A DNA stretch of 46,249 nucleotides from an uncultured Verrucomicrobiales bacterium (GTDB lineage: Bacteria > Verrucomicrobiota > Verrucomicrobiia > Verrucomicrobiales > Akkermansiaceae), in the NCBI GenBank assembly GCA_937934595.1, contig CALGZA010000012.1, positions 1 to 46,249 on the forward strand. The letters are read 5' to 3'. Within the stretch, counting starts at the first letter, position 1. The number at the start of each line of letters is the position of its first letter. The position numbers and the translations under genes were made by a program. Below the pieces are notes generated by a model, which saw only the letters and a list, made by a program, of their open reading frames with translations, ran no database searches and was not told where the DNA came from. Below, piece by piece: positions 25,417-35,000 of the stretch.

Positions 25417-28400
25417 ATGGAAATCACCGAAAAATGGATCATCAAAGCCGCAGGCTGGAAAGCCACCAAAGAAGGCAGAGAACTTCATAAACAAGGTGCT
25501 GTCATAGAATCAAAACAAAAAGCCAACATCATTACTGGATCACTCCGCTCAGGTGCCAAACCCACTCGCGTCACCATCAAAATAAACTCATCAACTGACG
25601 TCGACACCACCTGCCCACGCATCCAATGCAGAAGAACAGGTGAAATCTGCTCCCATGCTGTAGCCGTCATACTCCACACCATCTCAACTCCACCAACAGA
25701 TTCCAACCCTCCAGAAAAACAACCCCAACAAACATCCAAAAACACACCCATCCCCCTCAGAATAGACCTCCCACCCACATTCCCTTCCAGCCTAAACAAA
25801 GGCAAAGGTGGAATCAGTATCAAACTCTCACCCTCAGATAACTCCTCACCTACAAAAAGCGACCACAACCTAACCGACTGGCTCATCGAAAATACCAACA
25901 ACCCCGCCCCACCCCTACTAGGGCTCAAAGGCATACAAGCACTCGACTTCCTAAACCAACTCGCAGGACACCAAAAAACCTTCATCGCCGGCAAACCCAC
26001 ATCCATCCACAACAACGGAAACCGTATCCCCATGTCCCTGCAACGTGACGATGACAGGTTCAATATCCAACTCTCATCCCACAAAACCTCAGATACCACA
26101 GCATGGTACACAAATGACCACCTCTACCTCTGGGACAATAATAACCATCACCTCATCATCCACAACGTCACCAAACTCTGGAAACCCCGCTACTGGCTAA
26201 GAATTGCAGACGGATATAACGTATCCATACCCATCAAGGAGTTCCTAACCAGCATAGAAGCCCAAAATGACCTCATCATCTGGGACAACAGCGAAACACT
26301 CTCAGAAATACCCATCTCCCCCGCCACACCATCATTCACACTCATCCTAGAAGGATCTACCTCGCTACTCAGCGCTCAAGTCCAAGCTCTATACCCCTCC
26401 GAACCACCACACACCATAGGCATCCAAGACAACTGCAATATCAAATTCCCCATCCCAAACCCAAATAAAGAAGACCACTTCCTCACAAGAAATAAAAACG
26501 CTGAAGAACAAGCCGCTGCATCCCTAATGCAAGCAGGCTTCAACATCACAGACCCAAATGGCACATGGCAAATGAACAGTGAAGACACCATCATCGAGTT
26601 CCTCACCGCCACCCTCCCAAACCTCGATAAACAACAAAACTGGACCATCAAAACCAACAACAAGCTCAACAGCCTCAAAAACAACATAGTCCGTATCACC
26701 CCAAGCTTTGACATCACCAACGAACAAACACAAAAATCAGGACAAGACTGGCTCGCATTCGACCTCAACTTCAAAACCGATGGAGGAAAAGAAATCCCTA
26801 AAGAGGTCATCCAACGCATGCTAGCAAGCGGTAAAAGAACCGGCACATCAAAAAACGGCAAACGAGTCATCATATCAAACTTCGATGCCAACACCATAGA
26901 AACAGTCCTCCGCGACACCAACCCACAACAAGAAAACGGCCTCTACTACACCCCTAAAGCACAAGCTGCATACCTAAAAAGACTCCAACAACATTACAGC
27001 AACCAAACTCCCACAAAACCAGACCTAAACATAACCAAAAAACTCCCACAATCAATCCAGTCCACACTAAGACCCTACCAAAAAGAGGGCATAGCATGGC
27101 TGCACGACCGCACCACAAATGAAGGCGCCGCCCTCCTAGCAGACGACATGGGACTCGGAAAAACACTCCAGACCCTCTCACTCATCCACCTCATAAAAAG
27201 CCCCACCCTTCCCACCCTCGTCGTCTGCCCCACATCCCTCCTAGGAAACTGGCAAGCCGAATGCCAAAAATTCTTCCCTCAGCTAAACACCCTCATCCTC
27301 CACGGACCTAAACGCAAAAAATACTTCAACATCGCCAACACAGCAGACATCATCATCACCAGCTACGCCCTCATCGCACGTGACCTAGAATTCTACTCTA
27401 AAACAGAACTCCAGACCCTCGTCATAGACGAAGCATCACTCATCAGAAACCCAGACACCCAAGCAGCCAAGGCTCTCAAAAAAATCACCGCCACCCACCG
27501 TATCGCTCTCACCGGAACCCCAGTCGAAAACGCCATCCAAGACCTCTGGTCACTCTTCCACTTCCTACTCCCTAACTACCTCGGAACACGTAAAGAATTC
27601 CAACAAAACTACCAACAACCACTCTCCTCAAGCACACCAGACCCAGCCATCATGAAACGCCTCAGAATGAGAGTAGAACCATTCATGCTCAGACGTACCA
27701 AAACAAAAGTAGCCACAGACCTCCCACCTAAAATCCACCAAACCATCTACTGTGAACCCACATCATCCCAAAAAAACACCTACCAACAACTCCTAAAACA
27801 AGGCATCCAAAAAACAGAAAACACAAACGCAAATCAACCCGGCCAAGCTCACCTACAGATACTCACTGTCCTCCTCAGACTTCGCCAAGCAGCCACAGAC
27901 CTCCGCCTCCTAGACCCAGACATGGACATCTCAGCAGATGAAGCATCCAGCAAAATAACCAGACTCCTCGAGCTACTCATAGCAGCCAAACAAGGAAACC
28001 ACAGAGTCCTCATATTCAGCCAGTTCACTAGCATGCTTTCACTCATTAAATCAGCTCTCATAAATGCTAACATCACATTCGCCTACCTTGATGGAACAAC
28101 CAAAGATCGATCCAAAGAAGTCGAAAAATTCCAGTCCCCAAACGGACCAGACACCTTCCTCATCAGCCTCAAAGCAGGAGGATACGGACTCAACCTCACC
28201 GCCGCAGACACCGTCATACACGTCGACCCTTGGTGGAACCCAGCAGTCGAAGCTCAAGCCACAGACAGAGCATACAGAATAGGCCAAACCAAACCAACCA
28301 CAGTCTACAAACTCGTAACCACAGGCACCGTAGAAGAAAAAATACTCAAACTCCAAGAAACAAAACAAGGACTCATCAACGCTACGCTCGCTGATGCAGA

Positions 28401-28464
28401 ATCACACACACCACTCATGCAAGGCCTTAGCCAAAAAGAAATTGCACAACTACTCACTCAGTAA
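25417..28464 (+). CDS. SWIM-domain SNF2-family DEAD/DEAH helicase
   Basis: The 1015-residue protein has a SWIM zinc finger at about 66-80 (C66, C71, C78, H80), a long middle region with little recognisable fold, then a full SNF2 ATPase: LADDMGLGKTLQTL (about 574-587), TSYALIARD, motif II DEAS (671-674) in place of the usual DEAH or DEAQ, TGTPVENAIQDLWSL, FSQFTSML, and motif VI QATDRAYRIGQT. Family role: ATP-driven DNA or nucleoprotein translocation; bacterial members are poorly understood, with some linked to transcription (RapA-like) or defence. Context gives no partner: accBC is divergent upstream and a thioesterase gene converges on its 3' end with 15 bases of overlap. Strand bias is strong and the protein is rich in T, N, P and Q. 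Confidence 0.9.
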   Translation: MEITEKWIIKAAGWKATKEGRELHKQGAVIESKQKANIITGSLRSGAKPTRVTIKINSSTDVDTTCPRIQCRRTGEICSHAVAVILHTISTPPTDSNPPEKQPQQTSKNTPIPLRIDLPPTFPSSLNKGKGGISIKLSPSDNSSPTKSDHNLTDWLIENTNNPAPPLLGLKGIQALDFLNQLAGHQKTFIAGKPTSIHNNGNRIPMSLQRDDDRFNIQLSSHKTSDTTAWYTNDHLYLWDNNNHHLIIHNVTKLWKPRYWLRIADGYNVSIPIKEFLTSIEAQNDLIIWDNSETLSEIPISPATPSFTLILEGSTSLLSAQVQALYPSEPPHTIGIQDNCNIKFPIPNPNKEDHFLTRNKNAEEQAAASLMQAGFNITDPNGTWQMNSEDTIIEFLTATLPNLDKQQNWTIKTNNKLNSLKNNIVRITPSFDITNEQTQKSGQDWLAFDLNFKTDGGKEIPKEVIQRMLASGKRTGTSKNGKRVIISNFDANTIETVLRDTNPQQENGLYYTPKAQAAYLKRLQQHYSNQTPTKPDLNITKKLPQSIQSTLRPYQKEGIAWLHDRTTNEGAALLADDMGLGKTLQTLSLIHLIKSPTLPTLVVCPTSLLGNWQAECQKFFPQLNTLILHGPKRKKYFNIANTADIIITSYALIARDLEFYSKTELQTLVIDEASLIRNPDTQAAKALKKITATHRIALTGTPVENAIQDLWSLFHFLLPNYLGTRKEFQQNYQQPLSSSTPDPAIMKRLRMRVEPFMLRRTKTKVATDLPPKIHQTIYCEPTSSQKNTYQQLLKQGIQKTENTNANQPGQAHLQILTVLLRLRQAATDLRLLDPDMDISADEASSKITRLLELLIAAKQGNHRVLIFSQFTSMLSLIKSALINANITFAYLDGTTKDRSKEVEKFQSPNGPDTFLISLKAGGYGLNLTAADTVIHVDPWWNPAVEAQATDRAYRIGQTKPTTVYKLVTTGTVEEKILKLQETKQGLINATLADAESHTPLMQGLSQKEIAQLLTQ

Positions 28465-28833
28465 ACTCCGCCAGCTCGCAGGAATCACCTCACCTCGCCC
28501 AGCACTATCCACATAAGCCGTCACCATCTCCCCCTCAGCGCAAACCCTATCACCTACAGAAACAACAAACCCCCAACTCATAGACCTCTCACCCACCTCA
28601 CCCAAAGTCAGCGCCACTAGCACCTCATCCCTAAACCTCAGCGGATAACTATAATCACACTCCACACGCACCTTAGGCAAGCCTCCCTCACTAGAAATAA
28701 CCGCTATCCCCAGCTCATCAAGGCAAGCATGCTCAGCCAGCTCAATATAACCCAAAACACGCGTATAATGAACCACCCCTGCCATGTCAGTATCTTGAAA
28801 CGGAACATTAAGTCGATAGAGAAACCTTTTCAT
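28450..28833 (-). CDS. Hotdog-fold acyl-CoA thioesterase (YbgC/4HBT type)
   Basis: From the ATG at 28833 the protein is 127 residues, the normal size for a single hotdog domain. It carries VPFQDTDMAGVVHYTRVLGY with candidate catalytic D16, in the D-x-D-x-x-G-V-V-H-Y motif of the family, and E31 in the following helix. Family role: hydrolysis of acyl-CoA or hydroxybenzoyl-CoA type thioesters, in the cytoplasm. An upstream in-frame ATG at 28881 would add 16 residues ahead of the first strand and is less likely. The last 15 bases overlap the convergent SNF2 gene end, so the two coding sequences share their 3' termini. Confidence 0.85.
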   Translation of the reverse strand: MKRFLYRLNVPFQDTDMAGVVHYTRVLGYIELAEHACLDELGIAVISSEGGLPKVRVECDYSYPLRFRDEVLVALTLGEVGERSMSWGFVVSVGDRVCAEGEMVTAYVDSAGRGEVIPASWRSLLSE

Positions 28834-30074
28834 ATGAGTAAATAAAAAAACCACTATGTCGTCCATAGAACGAAGAGCCACTAATCCGAAAGCTCAGAAA
28901 GTGGGAACGCCCTTTAGCACGCTGTCTTCCTGAAAAGGCATGACATTGCACCGCTAGGTAATGCTCCCGTCATAATATCATCGGTCTGGGCTTGCTCTAT
29001 ATGTGGACAAACATAGCAGTTAAAACAAATTAAATACAAATCTCAGATTTTGCAACAGTAAATCATATTCTAATTTCATGTTACAAAACAAAAGGTAACG
29101 TAATATTTTTTCTGTAAAAGTTTAATTAATCTTCAAAGATTGTTAGTTGGTTTAATTCTATTGTGTTTAACTTGAGGTAAGTTATTCAGATTTCCAGCTC
29201 ATCGGAAGTTTCTATGTTAACTCCAGTTACTATCCTTAATACAGATTCTGCGCTGAGCCACATTCAGACTACCTTGGTTAAATCCACCCTGTTGACAGGC
29301 TATTTGGGGAAGAGCTTTCTTAGTCTCTACTATCGCTTTACAGACCAGAGCCGTAGCTCGTTCTGTGCACGCATTTCCCAGAGACAGGTGATAACTTCAT
29401 TGTAACAGGTTTTAACGCTGAGGCTGAGACCGTAACGCTTACTGTTCTCAGTTATGGTGTAAATATAGCACAGCTTCGCACCCAGTCTACCACCCCATAG
29501 AAAAGCCAGCAACACTCACCTAACTTTCTTGATAGAAAGGCATTATCTATTAGGTTACTAGCCATTCCTATGCACCCCTTGACAAAATACTGCTTATGTT
29601 TATTCCCATTGACCAAAGACACCGTCGATAGCCAAAGTAACCTTAAAATTTTATGACTAGCGGGCTTGGAGATTAGTTCTCATGAAGTGAATACCACATA
29701 TAAGAAGTGCTCATTGATGAGATTTAACAGCTTCGTGCCTGCGCCTTATACCATTTGAACTGTTAGAATGGATTGATAGCACAACAAGATAGCAAGCGTA
29801 GCAAGGCAAGAGGAAAGCGCACAGTGGACTATGCAACTGACGAATTAAGAAGCTAATCTTAATGTATTGTTTTGCACTTCAAAAAATCAGCTCTGCTGCT
29901 GTTTCCAAATATATTGAAACTGCTATCAACCCAGAATAACTGTGAAAATGGTATTAACCCATTACATTGAAGATAGCCTTGGTAGTGGTCTTGACCTATA
30001 CCTTTCAGCCTAAAACTTCGCCCAAGATGGTATTTTTTCTTGTTGGATATACTGAGCCATACCGTCCACAAGAC
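28834..30074. other. Gene-poor region with degraded coding traces
   Basis: No convincing gene fills these 1.2 kb, and the strand bias seen on both sides is absent. Traces seen: a 15-residue minus-strand sORF at 28894-28941 (MPFQEDSVLKGVPTF), about 60 bases upstream of the thioesterase start; a plus-strand frame 29214-29405 (VTILNTDSALSHIQTTLVKS and onward), followed in another frame by GDNFIVTGFNAEAETVTLTV ending at 29500; and PFELLEWIDSTTR near 29752-29790, followed by a stop. These look like pieces of one or more decayed genes, perhaps a surface protein and a mobile element, but none is identifiable. I saw no tRNA, tmRNA, SRP RNA or RNase P signature on either strand. Confidence 0.5.
29214..29500 (+). 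pseudogene. Frameshifted fragment of an unidentified beta-rich protein
   Basis: The first frame (from an ATG at 29214) reads VTILNTDSALSHIQTTLVKS then GYLGKSFLSLYYRFTDQS. The next frame, entered near 29380, reads FPETGDNFIVTGFNAEAET then VTLTVLSYGVNIAQL and stops at 29500. Alternating hydrophobic residues, a GDNF turn and the change of frame suggest an exported beta-sandwich or repeat domain broken by an indel. No family is assigned, and chance cannot be excluded. Confidence 0.3.
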
Positions 30075-30110
30075 AAAAAAATAACCCCGCCTGATATATC
30101 ATCAAGACGG
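30075..30110 (-). terminator. Terminator of the exb-TPR operon
   Basis: On the minus strand CCGTC-T-TGAT pairs with ATCAGGCGG (9 bp with one bulge and one G:U), followed by GGTTATTTTTTT. It lies 27 bases past the last gene of the operon. Confidence 0.78.
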
Positions 30111-30136
30111 AGCTAATGTGTTGAATAATGCCAGAA

Positions 30137-31201
30137 CTACTTGGCTTTAGCTTTTGCCTTTGACTTGGCTTTAACTTCAGACTTGCCCTTATTTTTAGTC
30201 TTATCATCTTTCTTCTTGGCTGCTTGAACCTCCTGCGCACGTGCTTCACGCTTCTCAAGCATTTTCAAGGTCTCATCAGAAGTATATTTCTGAAACTTCT
30301 TATACTTTGATGGTAACGGAACTCCAGAACCAAGACCTGCCTTCTCATAAAGACGTGCCAAACCATTCGCCTCAGTAAGCTTTTTGTAACCCGACTTATT
30401 CTTCTCCTCATCAGGAGTTTTCCACAACCGCATAGCTATGTGAATCTCCTCGTCTTTATTAAATATACGCAATGAGTTCAACGCTGCCTCTCGCACAATG
30501 CTCTCAGAACGTGTAAAATCCGAAGTCATAGCAGTAGCATAGGCGTTAAGCGCTTCATTAGTCTTGCCTAACCCTTCATAAGCTAGACCATGACAAAAAG
30601 CTACTTGAGCTCGCTGGCCCAATGACAAAGGATAATCAACATACTCAAGGCACAATGTATGGAGACGCTTCCAGTCTTTCTTATGAACAGCATCATACAT
30701 CTTATACAGCTTTGTCTGCTGAATTATACCAGGACGCGTCAAATAACTTGGCTTATAAAGCTCTAACTCTTTAGCTAATGTCTTATAATCCTTCAACTTC
30801 CGATAGCATTCCATCTCATAAAACTTACTAAGCTCTACATAGTTATCATCTAAAAACTGAAAAGCCTTATAGCGCTTCTGTAGATCTATAAAAGCATCCT
30901 TCGCTTCCTTATACTTCCTCGCCTCATAAAGATCCTTAGCCTCAGTAACGTCCTTAGGCTCAAACAACCAGATACCAGAAAAACTACTAATTGATGCTTT
31001 TTTAGTAACCGTAGCTTTTTTGTTCTCTTTATAGTATAACTTCCTCTTGCTATCAGAACCTGAAACAAGAACCCTGTTGTATTTACCATCATCTTTTATC
31101 AAGTAGCCAGAAACATAAGGCTTCTTAGCCTGCCCACTCACTATCAACGTCCCCAACACTAGTGTAGTTATAGCCGCTGCAATTGATTTTAAAATATTCA
31201 T
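30137..31201 (-). CDS. Exported TPR-like protein with lysine-rich tail
   Basis: The 354-residue protein has a signal peptide (cleavage near SGQA-KK). A short beta region (VSGYLIKDDGKYNRVLV) is followed by helical hairpins in TPR style (about 85-270: YEARKYKEAKDAFIDLQKRY, AFCHGLAYEGLGKTNEALNAY) and a very basic low-complexity tail ending in repeated Lys-Ala and Lys-Ser pairs (about 325-354). It should sit in the periplasm. It is the last gene of the exbB-exbD-exbD-TPR operon, 38 bases after the larger TPR gene, so it is probably an accessory of the same envelope machine. The Lys-rich tail could bind peptidoglycan, LPS or another polyanion (inference). Confidence 0.72.
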   Translation of the reverse strand: MNILKSIAAAITTLVLGTLIVSGQAKKPYVSGYLIKDDGKYNRVLVSGSDSKRKLYYKENKKATVTKKASISSFSGIWLFEPKDVTEAKDLYEARKYKEAKDAFIDLQKRYKAFQFLDDNYVELSKFYEMECYRKLKDYKTLAKELELYKPSYLTRPGIIQQTKLYKMYDAVHKKDWKRLHTLCLEYVDYPLSLGQRAQVAFCHGLAYEGLGKTNEALNAYATAMTSDFTRSESIVREAALNSLRIFNKDEEIHIAMRLWKTPDEEKNKSGYKKLTEANGLARLYEKAGLGSGVPLPSKYKKFQKYTSDETLKMLEKREARAQEVQAAKKKDDKTKNKGKSEVKAKSKAKAKAK

Positions 31202-31239
31202 AATTATATTTATTTAGTTAATTTTTTTATGACCAGTAA

Positions 31240-34200
31240 TTACCCCTCAAGACCCTTTTCTTTTCTCTGTCTCTTTAGCGATTTAATTCCTGGCTCACTT
31301 TCCCATGACTTTGAAAGATCCCTCATCTCCTCCCATGATTTCCTAACATCGGTCGGCATCTTTACCTTATTTGCCTCATAAGCCTTAGTTGAACTCCTAA
31401 CAAAATTAGCAACCATGTTGTAAGCTATCTGCTTAGCTGAAGTCCCCTGAACTTCCTTACCATTCTTTTTAGTAAGAATTGCTGCCTTCTTCAAAGCTGG
31501 AATAGATATTTCCCACCTCGATTTATAGCGACCGTATACCGCTGTATAGGTAGATGTCGCCTTGCTGACATTACCATCTGCCTCATAGCCCCTGGCCAAC
31601 ATAAACGCTACTTCCGCTTGTTTATTCTTCGCGTATTTAGCTTTGTTGTATGAAGTAGCATACTTAATAACATTCTTCCAGCTCTCCTTCTGAGCATAGA
31701 CTTCTACCAAGTTATACGTTGCTTTCTCCTCCGTCTTACTATCAATATCCTTTGTAGCTAATACGTCTTTAAGCGTTTCTAATGCCTGATTCTGCTCAGT
31801 TGCGTTAGTGCTCTTGGCCAAAATACCAGCTCTTCCAAACTGCGCTTTCACACGGAATTTTTTACTATTTCGTCCAAGAATTTCATCATAATAAGGCAAT
31901 GCCTTACGTGGATTACCCGTACGTTCTGCAATGAAGTTACCCAAGCGTATCAAAATAAAGTCACTGAGTTCACTCTTCTTGAACTTCTTATCCATATCTC
32001 CAAATATCACTTGGATCTTAATCCTCAGAAGATCCACTTCTTCCTGAGCATCTTCACCACCTGCCTTCTCCAAATTAGCGATGATATCCTCATAAACTCC
32101 AATTATAGCTATTCGTAGCAATGCCTGGGTACGCTTATCTCCAGCATCTACATCCGGGAATCGCTCAAAATGAGTCTTTAGCTGCTCTGGAGTATATCCC
32201 TCTTCTAGATAAAGCTTACCATAACTATTTATGGCCTCCTCTAAGCCTGGTGCATTCTCCTTCTTTGCCATCTCTGATAAGACACTCTGAAGATTCGCTA
32301 ATGCCTCTTTACCTCTACCCGCTGCCTTAAGAGCCGGTACACCCGCTACTGCTAACTCAGTCTTATACGGTGAACTCTGGCGCTCTTTCCAGAACTCATC
32401 ATAATAAGGTATAGCATCTTGTATCTTAGGATTAGGCTCTTTATTTACAGTCTTGACTCCGTGTAGCGCAACTAATTTATAGAGTGCCTCTTCAGACACA
32501 ATATCTGCTCCCTGCCTCTTAGAAAGCTCTAGCCCCTTTATATAATACTCGTGAGATAAATCCTTTTCCTTCTTAGCTCTGTGAACATCTCCTCGCAATA
32601 AGAAAGCAACGCTCTCAACAGCAGAGGATGGAAACTTCTTCTCTAACTTGTCGAGTGCAGCCACAGACTCCTCTAACTCTTCAAGTGAAAAATGTGTATT
32701 CGCCCTATCATACAAAGCAAACGGTATATAATCATTCGTACTAGCATCAGGATAATCGCTCATAAAACGATCCAACTCAGTCGCTGCTTTCTCCCAATTC
32801 TCAAGACGTGTGTAGTTAGATGCCGCAAAATATCTTGCTGCAATCTTATACTTACTATCTTTATACATCTTCACATGCTTCTTCAAATACGGATCCGCTT
32901 CAAAAAACCTACCAAGATAAAACATTGAACCACCATAAACATGCAAACATAAATCATGTTGCTCAGTCTTCTCCGCCAAAGTAGGCATTAGCTCAGTAGC
33001 AACCTTAAAAGCCACCTCATATTCACCAGTATAAAAAAGTGAAATCAACATCATGTTTTTCACCGCTCCAGCATACTGACTTGTAGGAAACTTCTCTAGA
33101 AAGAGTCTACCATACTTTTCTGTCTCCATTACCTCTCCTACAGCGGACGAAGTCCTCACCAAATTGTAGAGATTTGCCTCACGACGCTTACTTTTCTTGT
33201 AATACTTTTCCAGAGACTTGAAAGCATTATACGCTCCTCGCGTATACCCCTCTCCCTCATGTGTCGCTGCAAGGGACAACATCGCCAAAAGCTCGTGAGG
33301 CTCACCGGCATCTATAGACTTACTAATATGCTTCAAATCATTTTGGATACGGATCACAGACTGCATAGCATTAGGATTTATATAACCATCTTTTACAAGA
33401 GGCCTTGTGTAACCAGCCAAATCTTGGTCAAAAACACTGAGATCTTCAAATGCCTCTTTCGTTCCAGGCATTAACCCATAGAGCGCAAACGTAGCTCCTA
33501 ACATATCCTGAGAAAACGCTTCAGCAGCATACTTCCTAAAGGACGGAATAAACTGATACATCTTATAAGGATCAAGAGTCAATACACCTCGGTTCTCATT
33601 TACAAACTTTACTAACATCGCCTCTTTCTTTTGAAAGATAGTCGCAGCAGCAAAGTCTTTGAATGCGGTTACAATCGCAGCATCAGGCACTCTCATCTTG
33701 TCTTTGTTCTTTAAAGCCTTCTCGTAGTAACGCAGACCTCCTTTTATATTAGGCTTTTCGAGTTTAAAATGGCAAATTGCCATGTTAATGTGATACATCC
33801 CAATGTGATATTTATCTTTGATCTCCTTCTTATCACGCTCATCAAGAAATTTCTTGTAGCTTGTAATCGCTTCAGCAAACTTCTTTAAATGCTGATCGGC
33901 TTCTCCTGTATACAGTAGCGATTTAGTACGGTATATATTCTCCTTACCCTTGATCTTGCGACAAGCCTCAAAAGACTCTTTAGCCTCACCCAATAGCTCT
34001 TCAGCTTTGTTTAAATCCTTCTCGTTACTAGAACTCAGAAGAGTTTTCGCAAAACTTAACTCACAATAGCCCTTGTCATAATACAAGTTACCAAACTTAG
34101 GCCCATGTAATCGTGCTCCATTCTCTCCATGATTCTTCATGATGCGATCATAGATAACCTTAGCTTCAGCATAGCTTTTCTTACGCATCGCCTGTATAGC

Positions 34201-34308
34201 AGCGCCAACATCTTGACCTATATTTGCACTTGCTACATGGGGTAATACAGTCACCAAGGAAGACCCCGCGATTACTAGTGCTAACGTGATTGACTTTCTT
34301 TTTTTCAT
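31240..34308 (-). CDS. Large exported TPR-repeat protein
   Basis: From the ATG at 34308 the protein is 1022 residues; an upstream ATG (34353) would put 15 residues before the signal peptide. After the signal (MKKRKSITLALVIAGSSLVT, cleavage near ASA-NI) almost the whole length is TPR-like helical hairpins, for example KKFAEAITSYKKFLDERDKK, NYTRLENWEKAATELDRFM, and EVAFMLARGYEADGNVSKAT. Such periplasmic TPR solenoids act as protein-binding scaffolds, similar in principle to CpoB (YbgF) beside Tol-Pal, though far larger. It is in an operon with exbB and two exbD genes; the preceding exbD is 179 bases upstream. A role in coupling the ExbBD motor to an outer-membrane partner is inferred. Confidence 0.8.
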   Translation of the reverse strand: MKKRKSITLALVIAGSSLVTVLPHVASANIGQDVGAAIQAMRKKSYAEAKVIYDRIMKNHGENGARLHGPKFGNLYYDKGYCELSFAKTLLSSSNEKDLNKAEELLGEAKESFEACRKIKGKENIYRTKSLLYTGEADQHLKKFAEAITSYKKFLDERDKKEIKDKYHIGMYHINMAICHFKLEKPNIKGGLRYYEKALKNKDKMRVPDAAIVTAFKDFAAATIFQKKEAMLVKFVNENRGVLTLDPYKMYQFIPSFRKYAAEAFSQDMLGATFALYGLMPGTKEAFEDLSVFDQDLAGYTRPLVKDGYINPNAMQSVIRIQNDLKHISKSIDAGEPHELLAMLSLAATHEGEGYTRGAYNAFKSLEKYYKKSKRREANLYNLVRTSSAVGEVMETEKYGRLFLEKFPTSQYAGAVKNMMLISLFYTGEYEVAFKVATELMPTLAEKTEQHDLCLHVYGGSMFYLGRFFEADPYLKKHVKMYKDSKYKIAARYFAASNYTRLENWEKAATELDRFMSDYPDASTNDYIPFALYDRANTHFSLEELEESVAALDKLEKKFPSSAVESVAFLLRGDVHRAKKEKDLSHEYYIKGLELSKRQGADIVSEEALYKLVALHGVKTVNKEPNPKIQDAIPYYDEFWKERQSSPYKTELAVAGVPALKAAGRGKEALANLQSVLSEMAKKENAPGLEEAINSYGKLYLEEGYTPEQLKTHFERFPDVDAGDKRTQALLRIAIIGVYEDIIANLEKAGGEDAQEEVDLLRIKIQVIFGDMDKKFKKSELSDFILIRLGNFIAERTGNPRKALPYYDEILGRNSKKFRVKAQFGRAGILAKSTNATEQNQALETLKDVLATKDIDSKTEEKATYNLVEVYAQKESWKNVIKYATSYNKAKYAKNKQAEVAFMLARGYEADGNVSKATSTYTAVYGRYKSRWEISIPALKKAAILTKKNGKEVQGTSAKQIAYNMVANFVRSSTKAYEANKVKMPTDVRKSWEEMRDLSKSWESEPGIKSLKRQRKEKGLEG

Positions 34309-34487
34309 AGTTTGTTGATTATTGAATTTATAATGTAATCGTAACAGATTCACGATTCATAAAATGAAGGACGACTCCCATAAAAAAGACGGCCTTCTTT
34401 GGTTTAGATCTTCTACAGTTAGTATTACGAAAAACACCGCAGAAATATTAGGTATTCAGAGGACTAAATTATTAATGCAGTTTCTCG

Positions 34488-34955
34488 CTACTCGTCAATT
34501 ACAGCAAAAGTCACACTATTAATATTTGCACCTTTCAGACAGTTTAAAACATCCATTGCAGTCTGTTGATCGAGCAAAGGATCAATAAATAACTGCACAA
34601 CAGGCTCAGAACCACTTGATTTTGTTGTCATACTGTAAGTTTTCAAACTCTCGAACAATAATGGCAACACACGATCATCACCCTTAACTGATGTATCAAG
34701 ATTTTCTTCCTTATTAACCACTATAGAAAAACCTGATCCTGTCTTATTCACTTGGATAAGCATAGGCTCAATTTCCACAGGAGCAGAAGTCTTCGAATCT
34801 GAAGGTAATGTCATCGGTAAGTCTTGCTCACGCGGTTGAATTGTTGACGTAACCAAAAAGTAAATAAGTAACAAAAAACAAACATCAATCAATGATGAAA
34901 TGTCTAACACTGGTTCGTCTTCATCTGCCTGGAGTCCTCTCTTTCTTCTAGCCAT
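34488..34955 (-). CDS. exbD: ExbD/TolR family protein (second copy)
   Basis: The 155-residue protein has a short basic cytoplasmic tail, one transmembrane segment (about 19-41, ISSLIDVCFLLLIYFLVTS) with the conserved proton-path D24, and a periplasmic domain ending at about 150. This is the ExbD/TolR/MotB-like architecture: a single-pass partner of ExbB that uses proton-motive force. The operon has two different exbD genes (this and 35001-35480), which share the N-terminal pattern but differ in the periplasmic domain, so a heterodimer is likely. It begins 45 bases after the first copy. Confidence 0.9.
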   Translation of the reverse strand: MARRKRGLQADEDEPVLDISSLIDVCFLLLIYFLVTSTIQPREQDLPMTLPSDSKTSAPVEIEPMLIQVNKTGSGFSIVVNKEENLDTSVKGDDRVLPLLFESLKTYSMTTKSSGSEPVVQLFIDPLLDQQTAMDVLNCLKGANINSVTFAVIDE

Positions 34956-35000
34956 AATAATAATATATGTTGTATTTAATAAATGTTAAGATAAGAAAAT

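Noticed and set aside
25485-26111. 208-residue minus-strand frame
   Set aside because: Antisense to the SNF2 helicase gene and without domain signatures; typical artefact of the strand bias.
28890-29000. Riboswitch or housekeeping RNA upstream of the thioesterase
   Set aside because: I looked for TPP, SAM, cobalamin, SRP RNA, 6S, tmRNA and RNase P signatures and found none on either strand.
29859-30071. 70-residue minus-strand frame in the gene-poor region
   Set aside because: No motifs, no start context, and it sits just beyond the exb-TPR operon terminator; treated as chance.
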